A DNA stretch of 64,000 nucleotides from Obesumbacterium proteus (GTDB lineage: Bacteria; Pseudomonadota; Gammaproteobacteria; Enterobacterales; Enterobacteriaceae). This document shows, piece by piece, positions 54,629 through 63,707 of the stretch. The stretch lies in assembly GCF_001586165.1 (NCBI RefSeq), contig NZ_CP014608.1, positions 4,464,001 to 4,528,000 on the forward strand, read 5' to 3'. Made by a program: the position numbers and the translations under genes. Position 1 is the first letter of the stretch, and every line of letters starts with the position of its first letter. The notes beneath the pieces were generated by a model. The model worked only from the letters and a program-made list of their open reading frames with translations, was not told where the DNA came from and made no database searches.

Positions 54629-55828
54629 ATGTTTGATCTGGGATTGAATAATCAGCGGGTGCGTCATCTCAACAAGCGGATACTGCTGGCGTTGATCTAT
54701 CGCTATAAGCACGCCAGTAAATCAATGCTGGCGCAGCACACGGGGTTATCGATTCCGGCGATTGGCAAAATACTGGAAGAGCTGCTGGATGAAGGGAAAA
54801 TAGAACATTCAGATCGCATGCTCAGCAACCGTGGATTAAGCAGCGGGAGCTATCAAATCCCCGCCGGTAATGCTCTTATTTTATGCATGAACGTAACGCC
54901 AAACTGTATTGAGAGCCAGCTCGTCAACGGCCAGATTTTGCCCTTGGGTGAATATCAATTCACAGCCGTTTCAGCCCCCCATCCTCAGGATCTGCTAACG
55001 GCCATTGAGCAGGTCTATTATCAGCAAAGAAAGCTTTATCCACAGCGCACGATCCAGTTAGCACTGGCCATTCACGGTCAAGTCGATCCTGTCACCGGCG
55101 TTTCACAAAATATGCCGCAGGCGCCGTGGAAAGAGCATATTGAGATGAAGTATCTGTTAGAGGAAAAGCTGAAAACTCGCGTTTTACTCGACAATGACTG
55201 CGTGATGCTGGCGTTGGCGGAGAAATGGCAAAATACGGATAATCAGCAGGATTTTTGCGTCATCAACGTGGATTATGGGATCGGTTCGTCATTTGTGATT
55301 AACCAGCAGATTTATCGCGGCAGCCTATACGGCAGCGGACAAATTGGGCATACCATCGTGAATCCCGATGGCGTGGCCTGCGACTGTGGCCGCTACGGCT
55401 GTTTAGAAACCGTCGCCTCACTTTCGGCGCTAAAAAAACGGGCGCGCATTTGGCTGAAATCTCAGCCACACAACAGCATTCAAACCGATTGGGATTCACT
55501 CAGCAGCAAACAGCTTATCGAGCGTTATCATCAAGGCGATGTGCAGGTGCAATCATGGGTGGATAGTGCGGCAAGCGCCATTGGTCTAAGCCTGTATAAC
55601 TTCTTGAATATTTTGAATATCAACCGGATCTATTTCTACGGCCGCAGTTGTGGGTTTGGCGATCGTTGGCTCAGTGCCATTATGCGTCAAACGGGGTTTA
55701 ATCCTTTCGATCCAGCCGATCCGAATATGACAAACGCCACGCGTATTGGCTTTGGCCAGCTGACTCGACCACAGCAAATTATGGGAATTGGGTATTTGTA
55801 TGCCGAGAAGGCGTTGGAGGGGGTTTGA
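54629..55828 (+). CDS. ROK-family transcriptional repressor (NagC/XylR type)
   Basis: A 399-residue sugar-responsive repressor. An N-terminal winged helix (about 30-60, KSMLAQHTGLSIPAIGKILE) is followed by a sugar-kinase-like ROK domain with VNVDYGIGSSFV and the zinc motif C251-x-C253-x4-C258 in ACDCGRYGCLE. The start at 54629 (MFDLGLNNQRVRHLNK) follows GGAG at a suitable distance; an earlier in-frame start at 54548 runs through the operator region. It is divergent from the DUF5107/MFS/epimerase genes and is their likely regulator. Confidence 0.9.
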   Translation: MFDLGLNNQRVRHLNKRILLALIYRYKHASKSMLAQHTGLSIPAIGKILEELLDEGKIEHSDRMLSNRGLSSGSYQIPAGNALILCMNVTPNCIESQLVNGQILPLGEYQFTAVSAPHPQDLLTAIEQVYYQQRKLYPQRTIQLALAIHGQVDPVTGVSQNMPQAPWKEHIEMKYLLEEKLKTRVLLDNDCVMLALAEKWQNTDNQQDFCVINVDYGIGSSFVINQQIYRGSLYGSGQIGHTIVNPDGVACDCGRYGCLETVASLSALKKRARIWLKSQPHNSIQTDWDSLSSKQLIERYHQGDVQVQSWVDSAASAIGLSLYNFLNILNINRIYFYGRSCGFGDRWLSAIMRQTGFNPFDPADPNMTNATRIGFGQLTRPQQIMGIGYLYAEKALEGV

Positions 55829-55866
55829 ACGTCCGCGCTAGTTTAATTGTTCTTATTAAATCGATT

Positions 55867-55888
55867 CCCTCCCCTTCGAAGGGGAGGG
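55867..55888. repeat. C/G-rich palindromic repeat copy, terminator-like
   Basis: A 22-bp perfect palindrome of the CCCTCCCC-type, centred on TTCGAA, filling the gap between the convergent ROK and cytochrome genes. It ends one base before the cytochrome stop codon region and may terminate both transcripts. Confidence 0.85.
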
Positions 55889-57094
55889 TTATCGCGTATT
55901 AGGCCAACACCACTTCTTAATCTCAGCCCGCACTTTTCCTACCTGTTCAGCCGTCACGGGTTCTGCTTTATTTCCCCAGCTACCGCGCAGGTAACTCATT
56001 AAATCAGCAGCCTCTTGGTCATTCAGCGCCCAACCATAGCCCGGCATCGCGTAAGACATATGCTGTTGCGTGACCGGTGTTTGCGCGCCGTCGAGCACCA
56101 CGCGAATAAGCGTTTGCGGATTATCGGCATTCACCGTGAGATTCCCAGCCAGACGCGGGATGGTGAAATCAACGCCCTCGCCTTTCGGAGTATGGCAGGT
56201 AGAGCAATAGCGGGCATAGGTTTGAGCGCCAGACAGCATCGCACCCGCCGCCGGCTTGGTTGGTTTCGCATCGCTCGGTAAAGCTTCCAAGCTGAGCAGA
56301 TAAGTGGCAATACCGTTTAAATCGCTGTCTGTCAGGTATTGCGAGCTGTGCGTAACCACTTCACCCATCGGGCCACTAAGCGCGGCATGACGGCTGCGGC
56401 CGGTCTTGAGCAGTGCGACTAAATCATCTTTGCTGACGTTTAGGCCACGTAAAGAAGGCGCATACCAACCATCCAGCTCTGCGCCGTTCAAGAAACGCAA
56501 CTCGGCCTGATCCATACCTTGTTCCTGCATCGCCCAACCGCGCGGCGTATGGCAGGCACCGCAATGCCCAGCGCCTTGAACCAAATAGGCGCCGCGATTC
56601 CATTCATCGCCTTTTTCCGGCTGCGGCTGGTAAACACCTTCTTGCAAGAACAATGAATTCCAGATGCCTAAAGGCCAACGCATAGAGAGCGGCCATGGAA
56701 TATCGCTCTTTTTATTTTCAACCGCCTGCGGCTTCACTTCGGTCATCAGGTAGTCATACAGCGCCCGCATATCTTCAGGCGTCATTTTGGCATAAGAGGT
56801 GTACGGCATGGCGGGATAAAGATGATGACCATCTTTCGCCACGCCCTTGCGCATCGCCTTGTCAAAATCATCAAAGCTGTAGCTACCGATACCGTATTTT
56901 TTATCTGGCGTAATATTGGTGGCATAAATATCGCCCAACGGCGTTGCGAAGCGCATTCCCCCCGCCAGCGCTTGTCCTTGAGGAGACGTATGACAGGCCG
57001 AACAGTCGCCCGCTTTGGCCACGTATTCACCGGCCGACATTGCACTTGCGCCCGCGCTGGTGGCTAGCAACGTTAAAATCAGTAACGGTTTCAT
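55889..57094 (-). CDS. Tri-haem cytochrome c, electron acceptor of the adjacent flavoprotein
   Basis: A 401-residue exported protein: signal peptide MKPLLILTLLATSAGASA, then three haem-c motifs CSACH (31-35), CGACH (178-182) and CSTCH (297-301). This three-domain layout is that of membrane-bound alcohol and gluconate dehydrogenase cytochrome subunits. Its ATG overlaps the TGA of the flavoprotein gene by four bases, so it is very probably the electron acceptor of that enzyme, passing electrons to quinone or an oxidase. Haem attachment needs the Ccm system, not in this window. Confidence 0.88.
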   Translation of the reverse strand: MKPLLILTLLATSAGASAMSAGEYVAKAGDCSACHTSPQGQALAGGMRFATPLGDIYATNITPDKKYGIGSYSFDDFDKAMRKGVAKDGHHLYPAMPYTSYAKMTPEDMRALYDYLMTEVKPQAVENKKSDIPWPLSMRWPLGIWNSLFLQEGVYQPQPEKGDEWNRGAYLVQGAGHCGACHTPRGWAMQEQGMDQAELRFLNGAELDGWYAPSLRGLNVSKDDLVALLKTGRSRHAALSGPMGEVVTHSSQYLTDSDLNGIATYLLSLEALPSDAKPTKPAAGAMLSGAQTYARYCSTCHTPKGEGVDFTIPRLAGNLTVNADNPQTLIRVVLDGAQTPVTQQHMSYAMPGYGWALNDQEAADLMSYLRGSWGNKAEPVTAEQVGKVRAEIKKWCWPNTR

Positions 57095-59001
57095 ACGCTC
57101 TCCTTGTTCATCGCGGTTAGCTCATTCACCGCTCTCCACGCCTGATCAACCGCAGAGTTCGCGTAAGGGCTCCAGTCTGAATCCGAGTTGGCGATAGTGA
57201 TACGCCCTATCGGCTGGCGTGCGGTATGAATAATTTGCTCGGCTTCTTTTTCATCATCGAACAACCCGTTCAAGAAATAAGAGTAGCCGTGCGACCAGCG
57301 GTTAACCGTTATGGCTTGAATATCACGCTGATGATCGAAGCCTGCCTCACCGAACATGCCCTGTAGCTGCTCGCGGATCATTTTTTCATGCACTTCAAAC
57401 GGTGTGCCTAAGAGCAACGCTCGTCCTTTACGCGACTGTTCACGCGGGCTTAGACCGCTGCCCGGCAGCGTGGGGACATACACCATATGCAGCCCGATCG
57501 GTTGGTTAGGATCGCGTGGATGCTGGTAGCCGCCCATGTTGACCGGATAATCTAGCTTCACGCGGCTATAAGGCGCGGCGGGAGAATAGATTTCATGCAC
57601 CCCAAGTTTTACGAATGGCTGCCAGTTGCGGATCACCACTTTTGAATACACCAGCGGCGATTTCACGTTTTCTTTCAGCGCAGCGGCCTGCGTTTCAGGC
57701 ATTTCCGGTACAAGATACGGGATCATCATGTTGTAGCCCGCCATCACCACCTGCCCAGCCCGAACACGATGCAGTTTGTCGCCCGTCAAATACGTCACAT
57801 CAACGGCAGGTTTGCCCTGCTCATTCACGTTCGCCACATGGACACCGGTGCTGTTTAAACGCAGCCGAACAGGGGAATCTGGTTTATCTAACTGGCTGTA
57901 ATCAAACTTCGCCAATACGATACTTTCCATCGTGTCACCCGGTGCAACGGCCGGAATTAAATGACGTACCATCAGGCGAGCTAAACCCGCATTGCCATCT
58001 GGGAAGTGGAAAATATAGGGCTCGTCGAGATCGGCCAATGACTCGGCGTCCAGCGGAGGCAAATTCATGCCATCTAGCCCAGGTAAGGCGCAGATACGGG
58101 CATCGCTGCACGAAGTCGCGTCAATGCCAACCGCTTGGAAATCGTTGGTACGTTGCTGGAAATAGCGGATCGCCATTTCGCTGAGGCCCACTTTTTCTCG
58201 CAAAAATTGGCTATAGCTATGGCTGTCTAACCAAGCCACTTTTTCATCGGTATTGAGTTCAGGCAGATAATCTTTTTGTTCCGTGTGCAGCGCGATCAGC
58301 GCCTGACGATCGGATTCGGCCAGCGGGAAATCACTGATGAACGCGGTGATGTCGCGGCCGTTTAAGCGGTCAGGGGCAATATCATCGGCAACCGCTCGCC
58401 CTGGATCGCCGTTAACAATTTTATCGACGCCAAAGTTTTTGCGATCGAAATAGACGCCACGGCTCAGTTTCATATCAGGATAGAAATTCTGATCGAAATC
58501 TTTCGCCATCTGTTCAATATCAACGTTGAGAGTTTTCAGCAACCCCATTGCGACAGGGCTAAAGTTAGTGCGCGGCGATTGGAAAGATTCACTGCCGCCA
58601 TAGCCGAGTATCGTTTTGCCTTCAACGTTGAATTCGTTACGCTTGGCATGTCCGCCAAAATCATCATGGTTATCGAGCAACAAAATGCGCTGATTTTTGC
58701 CATGCAGCTGTTGCCAAAAACAGGCCGCAGCTAAGCCGCTGATCCCCGCACCAACTACCACCAGATCAAACCGATCTTCAATTGGCGCGCTTTTAGGATC
58801 GAAATGTTTGCCTTCACGCCCCAGTAAATGAGCCGCTTCAAACGATCCCGGATGGTTGCCGCGTAAACCAGTCAAGGTCGGCGGATAGTAAAGGCTTTGG
58901 GTTAAAGCCTGAGGAGATGCTCGAAGTGCCTGCCACGGTGTTAATCCCGCTGCAATGGTAATTGCCATCCCATTGAGAAAGTCACGTCTTGTGATGCTCA
59001 T
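57091..59001 (-). CDS. Spermidine dehydrogenase-like FAD protein, Tat-exported
   Basis: A 636-residue flavoprotein. The N-terminus SITRRDFLNG followed by a hydrophobic stretch is a twin-arginine signal (R5, R6). The FAD dinucleotide motif is VVVGAGISGLAAA (GAGISG at 84-89). The overall sequence resembles SpdH-type spermidine dehydrogenases, which cleave spermidine to 1,3-diaminopropane and 4-aminobutyraldehyde. Context supports this: a polyamine ABC transporter and an aminobutyraldehyde dehydrogenase are upstream and a cytochrome c is translationally coupled downstream. The exact polyamine is inferred, not shown; a different amine oxidase activity is possible. Confidence 0.78.
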   Translation of the reverse strand: MSITRRDFLNGMAITIAAGLTPWQALRASPQALTQSLYYPPTLTGLRGNHPGSFEAAHLLGREGKHFDPKSAPIEDRFDLVVVGAGISGLAAACFWQQLHGKNQRILLLDNHDDFGGHAKRNEFNVEGKTILGYGGSESFQSPRTNFSPVAMGLLKTLNVDIEQMAKDFDQNFYPDMKLSRGVYFDRKNFGVDKIVNGDPGRAVADDIAPDRLNGRDITAFISDFPLAESDRQALIALHTEQKDYLPELNTDEKVAWLDSHSYSQFLREKVGLSEMAIRYFQQRTNDFQAVGIDATSCSDARICALPGLDGMNLPPLDAESLADLDEPYIFHFPDGNAGLARLMVRHLIPAVAPGDTMESIVLAKFDYSQLDKPDSPVRLRLNSTGVHVANVNEQGKPAVDVTYLTGDKLHRVRAGQVVMAGYNMMIPYLVPEMPETQAAALKENVKSPLVYSKVVIRNWQPFVKLGVHEIYSPAAPYSRVKLDYPVNMGGYQHPRDPNQPIGLHMVYVPTLPGSGLSPREQSRKGRALLLGTPFEVHEKMIREQLQGMFGEAGFDHQRDIQAITVNRWSHGYSYFLNGLFDDEKEAEQIIHTARQPIGRITIANSDSDWSPYANSAVDQAWRAVNELTAMNKESV

Positions 59002-59112
59002 AATGCTTCCCAGTTTTATTTTAAGATTTGAAATCGAAGGAAAATCACAATTATTTTACATGATGACAACGTATAGGTCAGCCACCAAATATTCTCAGGC
59101 TAAATGTTGATA

Positions 59113-59212
59113 TGACCTCACCCAGCCCTCCCCTTCGCAGGGGAGGGAGCAGAGTCACGTTTAGGATGAATTCAGCTCTTAGACGATGTCTCCCCAAAAG
59201 CAGAAGACATGA
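59113..59212. repeat. Palindromic repeat copy between patD-like gene and spdH-like gene
   Basis: A 22-bp CCCTCCCC-type hairpin at 59126-59147, identical in its stem and loop to the one at 32905-32926, is preceded by TGACCTCACCCAG. Further on, CTCCCC and GGGGGA segments around 59192-59212 look like a decayed second hairpin, as in the 32.9-kb copy. Confidence 0.75.
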
Positions 59213-59225
59213 AGGGGGAAACTGA

Positions 59226-60653
59226 TTACCCGTGATTAATCATCACATGGCGCACCACGGTGTAATCCTCTAGGCCAAACATCGACATATCTTTGCCGTA
59301 GCCTGAGAGTTTTTGTCCACCGTGTGGCATTTCACTCACCAGCATGAAGTGGGTATTCACCCATGTGCAGCCGTATTGCAAACGTGCGCTCATGCGGTGA
59401 GCACGGCCCACATCACGCGTCCATACGGAAGAGGCTAAGCCATAGTTGGAATCATTCGCCCAGCCCAAGACCTGCGCTTCATCATCAAACGGGGTGATGG
59501 TGATGACTGGCCCAAACACCTCTTTTTGCACGATTTCGTCGTCTTGTTTGGCGCCCGCTAAAATGGTTGGCTGGAAGTAGAAACCAGGACCATTGACGCG
59601 CGAACCACCGGTAGCCACCGTGATATGCGGCAACGCTTTGGCGCGTTCAACAAAGCCTTCGACGCGTTGTAAGTGCTGCTCGGTGATCAATGGCCCCAGC
59701 TCGGTGCTTTCATCGCCTGGGTTCCCCATATCAAGCGTGGAAACCGTCTGCGCCAGCGCATCCACCACTTTTTGATAGATTGATTTCTGTACATACAGAC
59801 GACAGGCCGCTGTACAGTCTTGGCCTGCGTTATAGAAACCAAATATGCGAATGCCTTCGACCACTTTTTCCACGTCGGCATCATCAAACACGATAACCGG
59901 CGCTTTGCCGCCCAGCTCCATGTGTGTGCGTTTAATGGTAGACGCCGTGTGCTCAATAATGTGCGCACCCGTGCCGATAGAACCGGTGAGGGAAACCATG
60001 CGCACTTTTGGGTGGCCTGTCAGTACGTCACCCACGTCTTTGCCCAAACCGAACAGAACGTTAACGACGCCAGCGGGGAACAAATCTGCCAGCGTTTGGC
60101 TCAGATGGAATGCGGTCAACGGCGTTTGCTCCGATGGCTTCAGCACCACGGTATTGCCTGCCGCCAGCGCGGGCGCTAATTTCCATGCCGCCATCATCAA
60201 CGGGTAGTTCCACGGTGCGATCGACGCGATCACGCCAACCGGATCGCGGCGGATCATCGAGGTGTGATCCGGCAGATACTCACCGGCAACGGGGCCGCTT
60301 AAACAGCGGGTCGCACCAGCAAAGAAGCGGAATACGTCTGCAATCGCAGGGATCTCATCTTCCAATACGCGCTGATAGGGCTTACCGCAGTTTTGCGATT
60401 CCAGCTTCGCCAACACTTCGCCCTGCTGCTCAATCACATCAGCGACCTGCAACAGCAGCGCGGCACGCTCTTTCGGCGTCGTTTGTCCCCATTCGGTGAA
60501 CGCTTTGTCTGCCGCATTCACCGCCTCCTCAACCTGCGCGGCACTTGCCTGTGCAATATGTGCAATAACCTCCCCCGTGGCGGGATTGTACACAGGCAGT
60601 GCAGAACCTTGACCTTCGACCAAACGCCCGTTAATCAGCAGTTGTGTATGCAT
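59226..60653 (-). CDS. patD: Gamma-aminobutyraldehyde dehydrogenase
   Basis: NAD-dependent oxidation of 4-aminobutyraldehyde to GABA in putrescine and spermidine breakdown. It has 475 residues. Catalytic C280 (YNAGQDCTAAC) and E246 (THMELGGK) are present, with NAD-site SLTGSIGTGA. It matches E. coli PatD (YdcW) along its length, including the end YGKDMSMFGLEDYTVVRH. The start at 60653 (MHTQLLINGR) follows AAGGA. It lies in the order ydcSTUV-patD as in E. coli, and then the spermidine-dehydrogenase-like gene follows. Confidence 0.93.
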   Translation of the reverse strand: MHTQLLINGRLVEGQGSALPVYNPATGEVIAHIAQASAAQVEEAVNAADKAFTEWGQTTPKERAALLLQVADVIEQQGEVLAKLESQNCGKPYQRVLEDEIPAIADVFRFFAGATRCLSGPVAGEYLPDHTSMIRRDPVGVIASIAPWNYPLMMAAWKLAPALAAGNTVVLKPSEQTPLTAFHLSQTLADLFPAGVVNVLFGLGKDVGDVLTGHPKVRMVSLTGSIGTGAHIIEHTASTIKRTHMELGGKAPVIVFDDADVEKVVEGIRIFGFYNAGQDCTAACRLYVQKSIYQKVVDALAQTVSTLDMGNPGDESTELGPLITEQHLQRVEGFVERAKALPHITVATGGSRVNGPGFYFQPTILAGAKQDDEIVQKEVFGPVITITPFDDEAQVLGWANDSNYGLASSVWTRDVGRAHRMSARLQYGCTWVNTHFMLVSEMPHGGQKLSGYGKDMSMFGLEDYTVVRHVMINHG

Positions 60654-60734
60654 TGTTTTATCCTTCATTAAGAGAGGTGGCAGCGCAGCGCTGCCGGTTG
60701 TTAGTGAATCACTTAGCAATCTGAGCACCCTTTT

Positions 60735-60780
60735 CCCCCACCCAACCTCCCCCTTCTCAGGGGGAGGGTTGGGGTGGGGT
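60735..60780. repeat. Palindromic repeat copy between ydcV and patD
   Basis: Inner hairpin AACCTCCCCCT (60744-60754 region) with a TCTC-type loop and outer CCCCACCC/GGGTGGGG-like arms, part of the same family as 32891-33003. It fills most of the 137-bp gap between ydcV and patD. Confidence 0.8.
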
Positions 60781-60790
60781 CATGTATCTT

Positions 60791-61603
60791 TTATTTACCA
60801 GCCCCTTCGACATCTTCTGAGCTTTTCGTCAGGTAATACGCGCCTAAAATTGGGATTGCCGTCAGGCACATCACGCACAGCGCAACCACGTTCGTGACAG
60901 GTACGTCACGCGGACGGTTAAGCTGATTCAGCAGCCACAGCGGCAAGGTGCGCTCATGGCCTGCGGTGAAGGTGGTGACGATGATTTCATCAAATGACAG
61001 AGCGAACGCCAGCATTCCGCCCGCCAGCATGGCGGATGCCAAACTCGGCAGCATCACGTGACGGAAGGTTTGCCAGCCATCGGCGCCCAGATCCATTGAG
61101 GCTTCAATCAAGCTGTGCGACGTGCGGCGAAAACGGGCAATGACGTTATTGAATACAATCACCACGCAGAAAGTGGCGTGACCAATCACAATCGTCATCA
61201 TCCCCGGTTCCATGTTGAGCGTTTTAAACGCCGAGAGCAGTGCAATACCTGTGACGATGCCGGGCAACGCAATCGGTAATAGGATCAGAAAGCTGATGGT
61301 CTGCTTGCCAAAAAACTCACGACGATACAGCGCAGCCGCCGCCAAGGTGCCAAGAATGAGCGCGATGGTGGTTGCCATGGCAGCGATTTGTACCGAGAGC
61401 CATAGGGCATCCCAAACATCCTGCCGTCCCGCGGCAACCTCAAACCAGTGCAGCGTGAAGCCTTTTGGCGGGAAGCTGAACGCCGAGTCTTCGGTGTTAA
61501 AGGCATAGGCGGCAATAATTAAAATCGGGAAGTGTAAAAACACTAACCCACCCCACGCGGCGATTTTTAGTCCCCACGGTGCAGCGTTGAGATCAGAGCG
61601 CAT
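60791..61603 (-). CDS. ydcV: Polyamine-type ABC transporter permease YdcV
   Basis: A 270-residue inner-membrane permease of the PotC/PotI class, with the conserved permease loop EASMDLGADGWQTFRHVMLP (EAA motif). It closely follows E. coli YdcV. Its start overlaps the end of ydcU by 11 bp. With YdcU it should form the membrane channel of a putative spermidine/putrescine importer. Confidence 0.93.
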   Translation of the reverse strand: MRSDLNAAPWGLKIAAWGGLVFLHFPILIIAAYAFNTEDSAFSFPPKGFTLHWFEVAAGRQDVWDALWLSVQIAAMATTIALILGTLAAAALYRREFFGKQTISFLILLPIALPGIVTGIALLSAFKTLNMEPGMMTIVIGHATFCVVIVFNNVIARFRRTSHSLIEASMDLGADGWQTFRHVMLPSLASAMLAGGMLAFALSFDEIIVTTFTAGHERTLPLWLLNQLNRPRDVPVTNVVALCVMCLTAIPILGAYYLTKSSEDVEGAGK

Positions 61604-62522
61604 CGAAAGCCCCCAAACGTTTCACGATGGTTAGATAGATAGCAATCAGCACGATAGGCACCAGCGTGAAGGCCGCGGCCATCGGCATATTGCCAATCGC
61701 CCCTTGCTGGGCATATACCATGCTGCCGATGAAGTAACCGGGAGGCCCCACCAGCTGCGGCACAATGAAGTCACCTAGCGTGAGGGAGAAGGTAAAAATC
61801 GATCCTGCGGCAATGCCTGGAATCGCCAAGGGCAGCACGATATGACGGAAAGTTTGCACCGGACGCGCACCGAGATCCGCAGAGGCTTGTAATAGCGTTG
61901 GCGGCAAACGTTCTAGCGCGGCCTGAATCGGCAAAATCATGAACGGCAGCCAGATGTAAACAAACACCATGAAGCGCCCAAGGCCTGACGTTGACAGCGT
62001 GCTGCCGCCAATATCGGGGATCCCCAGCACCCACGCCAGTACCGGTTCCAATCCCATATAATGCAGGAACCATTGCGCGACGCCGTCTTTCGCTAACAAC
62101 AGCGTCCACGCATACACTTTGACGATATAGCTGGCCCACATCGGCATCATAATGGCGATGTAGAAGAAGGCTTTGCTACGGCCACTGGTGTAACGCGCCA
62201 TGTAGTACGCAATGGGAAATGCCAGCAGTCCACAGGCCAGAGAAACCAAAATCGCCATCGTTAACGTGCGCACAATGATGTCGTAATTCGATGGGTTGAA
62301 CAGCGCCTTGAGGTTGTCGAGCGTGAAATCCGGCGTTACCGTCATGGTGAAATCATCAAAGGTATATGCCCCCTGCCACAGCAAGGTGAACAATGACCCT
62401 AGATAAATCACTCCAAACCACAGCAGCGGCGGCGTGAGTAACAGCAGCAAATAGAGCGTCGGGCGGCGGTATAAAAACGTTGAGAACCGGCGCGCCGGAC
62501 GGTTACGAACTTCGGTGTAGTC
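61593..62522 (-). CDS. ydcU: Polyamine-type ABC transporter permease YdcU
   Basis: A 309-residue permease of the PotB/PotH class with six hydrophobic helices and the EAA loop QASADLGARPVQTFRHIVLP. It matches E. coli YdcU along its length. Several starts are possible; ATG 62522 (MDYTEVRNRPARR) has GGAG six bases upstream, while ATG 62534 would overlap nothing but adds four residues. The gene begins 16 bp after the ydcT stop, so the two are probably coupled. Confidence 0.92.
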   Translation of the reverse strand, partial: DYTEVRNRPARRFSTFLYRRPTLYLLLLLTPPLLWFGVIYLGSLFTLLWQGAYTFDDFTMTVTPDFTLDNLKALFNPSNYDIIVRTLTMAILVSLACGLLAFPIAYYMARYTSGRSKAFFYIAIMMPMWASYIVKVYAWTLLLAKDGVAQWFLHYMGLEPVLAWVLGIPDIGGSTLSTSGLGRFMVFVYIWLPFMILPIQAALERLPPTLLQASADLGARPVQTFRHIVLPLAIPGIAAGSIFTFSLTLGDFIVPQLVGPPGYFIGSMVYAQQGAIGNMPMAAAFTLVPIVLIAIYLTIVKRLGAFDAL

Positions 62523-62538
62523 CATGCCCATCTCCATC

Positions 62539-63564
62539 TCAGCGATCTCCCGCCAGCGCCACCATCGCATTCCTTTCCCAGCACAGGCGAACCGGTTCAC
62601 CGGTATTCCGCACCGGCTGTAAAAGCTGCTCTTGCGTATTGCCCTGACTCACGAACAAACGCACACCGTTATCGATCATCACTTCATAGCGCGTTGCAGC
62701 CCCTTGGTAATGGACGTCGCGTAAAATGCCCTGAACGTGGATCTCTTCTGGCTTCGCCACATCACGCGCGAAACGAATATGCTCTGGACGGATCGAGAAG
62801 ATCCCTGGCTGCCCGAGCAGAGTTTCTGCCGATGGGCCTCGAATAACGTTTGAAGTACCGACGAATTCGGCCACAAAGGCGGTTTCCGGCTGCATATAAA
62901 GCTTCTGCGGCGTATCAACCTGTTCAATTCGCCCTTTGCTAAATACCGCCACGCGATCGGACATCGACAGCGCTTCGCTTTGATCGTGGGTGACAAAAAT
63001 GAAGGTGATCCCCAGTTGACGTTGGAGCTTTTTCAGCTCGGTTTGCATCTGCTCGCGTAGCTTCAGATCGAGTGCACCTAGCGGTTCATCCAGCAGCAAA
63101 ACGCGTGGACGGTTCACCAGCGCACGCGCCAAAGCCACACGCTGACGCTGACCACCGGAGAGTTGGGAAGGTTTGCGCTCGCCATAATCGGCCAGCGCAA
63201 CGCTGTTAAGCGCTTCACGGGCACGGCTCTGGCGCTCATTTTTAGCGATGCCTTTCACCATCAGCCCGTAGGCAATATTCTCCAGCACGCTCATGTGGGG
63301 AAATAGCGCGTAATCCTGAAACACGGTATTCACATCACGCTGATAAGGCGGTAATCCGGCGGCCTCTTGGCCTTGAATACGGATAGAGCCACTGGTTGGC
63401 TGCTCAAAGCCCGCAATTAAACGCAAACAGGTGGTTTTCCCCGAACCTGAAGGCCCTAGCAGGGAGAAAAACTCGCCCTCTTTAATCGTCAACGAAACGC
63501 GATCGACCGCATGAACGTCGCCGTAGAGTTTGGATACATCAATTAATTCAACAGAGCCGCTCAT
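62539..63564 (-). CDS. ydcT: Polyamine-type ABC transporter ATP-binding protein YdcT
   Basis: A 341-residue ATPase of the PotA/PotG class. Walker A GPSGSGKT is at 37-44, the signature LSGGQ at 135-139 and Walker B VLLLDEP at 155-161; a C-terminal TOBE-type regulatory domain follows. It matches E. coli YdcT. The start at 63564 (MSGSVELIDVSKLYG) is preceded by GGAG; an earlier in-frame start runs into the intergenic palindrome and is rejected. Confidence 0.94.
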   Translation of the reverse strand: MSGSVELIDVSKLYGDVHAVDRVSLTIKEGEFFSLLGPSGSGKTTCLRLIAGFEQPTSGSIRIQGQEAAGLPPYQRDVNTVFQDYALFPHMSVLENIAYGLMVKGIAKNERQSRAREALNSVALADYGERKPSQLSGGQRQRVALARALVNRPRVLLLDEPLGALDLKLREQMQTELKKLQRQLGITFIFVTHDQSEALSMSDRVAVFSKGRIEQVDTPQKLYMQPETAFVAEFVGTSNVIRGPSAETLLGQPGIFSIRPEHIRFARDVAKPEEIHVQGILRDVHYQGAATRYEVMIDNGVRLFVSQGNTQEQLLQPVRNTGEPVRLCWERNAMVALAGDR

Positions 63565-63607
63565 TTTTATGTTCTCCGACAAAACTGTAACAGCATCCCC
63601 CTCCCAG

Positions 63608-63629
63608 CCTCCCCCTTTACAGGGGGAGG
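63608..63629. repeat. Palindromic repeat copy between ydcS and ydcT
   Basis: A 22-bp hairpin, CCTCCCCCT stem with TTAC loop, of the same family as the other C/G-rich intergenic repeats. It lies in the 143-bp gap after ydcS and may attenuate or stabilise the transcript, a role often seen after binding-protein genes. Confidence 0.8.
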
Positions 63630-63707
63630 AGCACACCGAACGCACAGGCAAAGACCACGCGATTCGATGCCCTTCGTTAAGAAGGTTTCAGGAGAGATAA
63701 CAATGAA

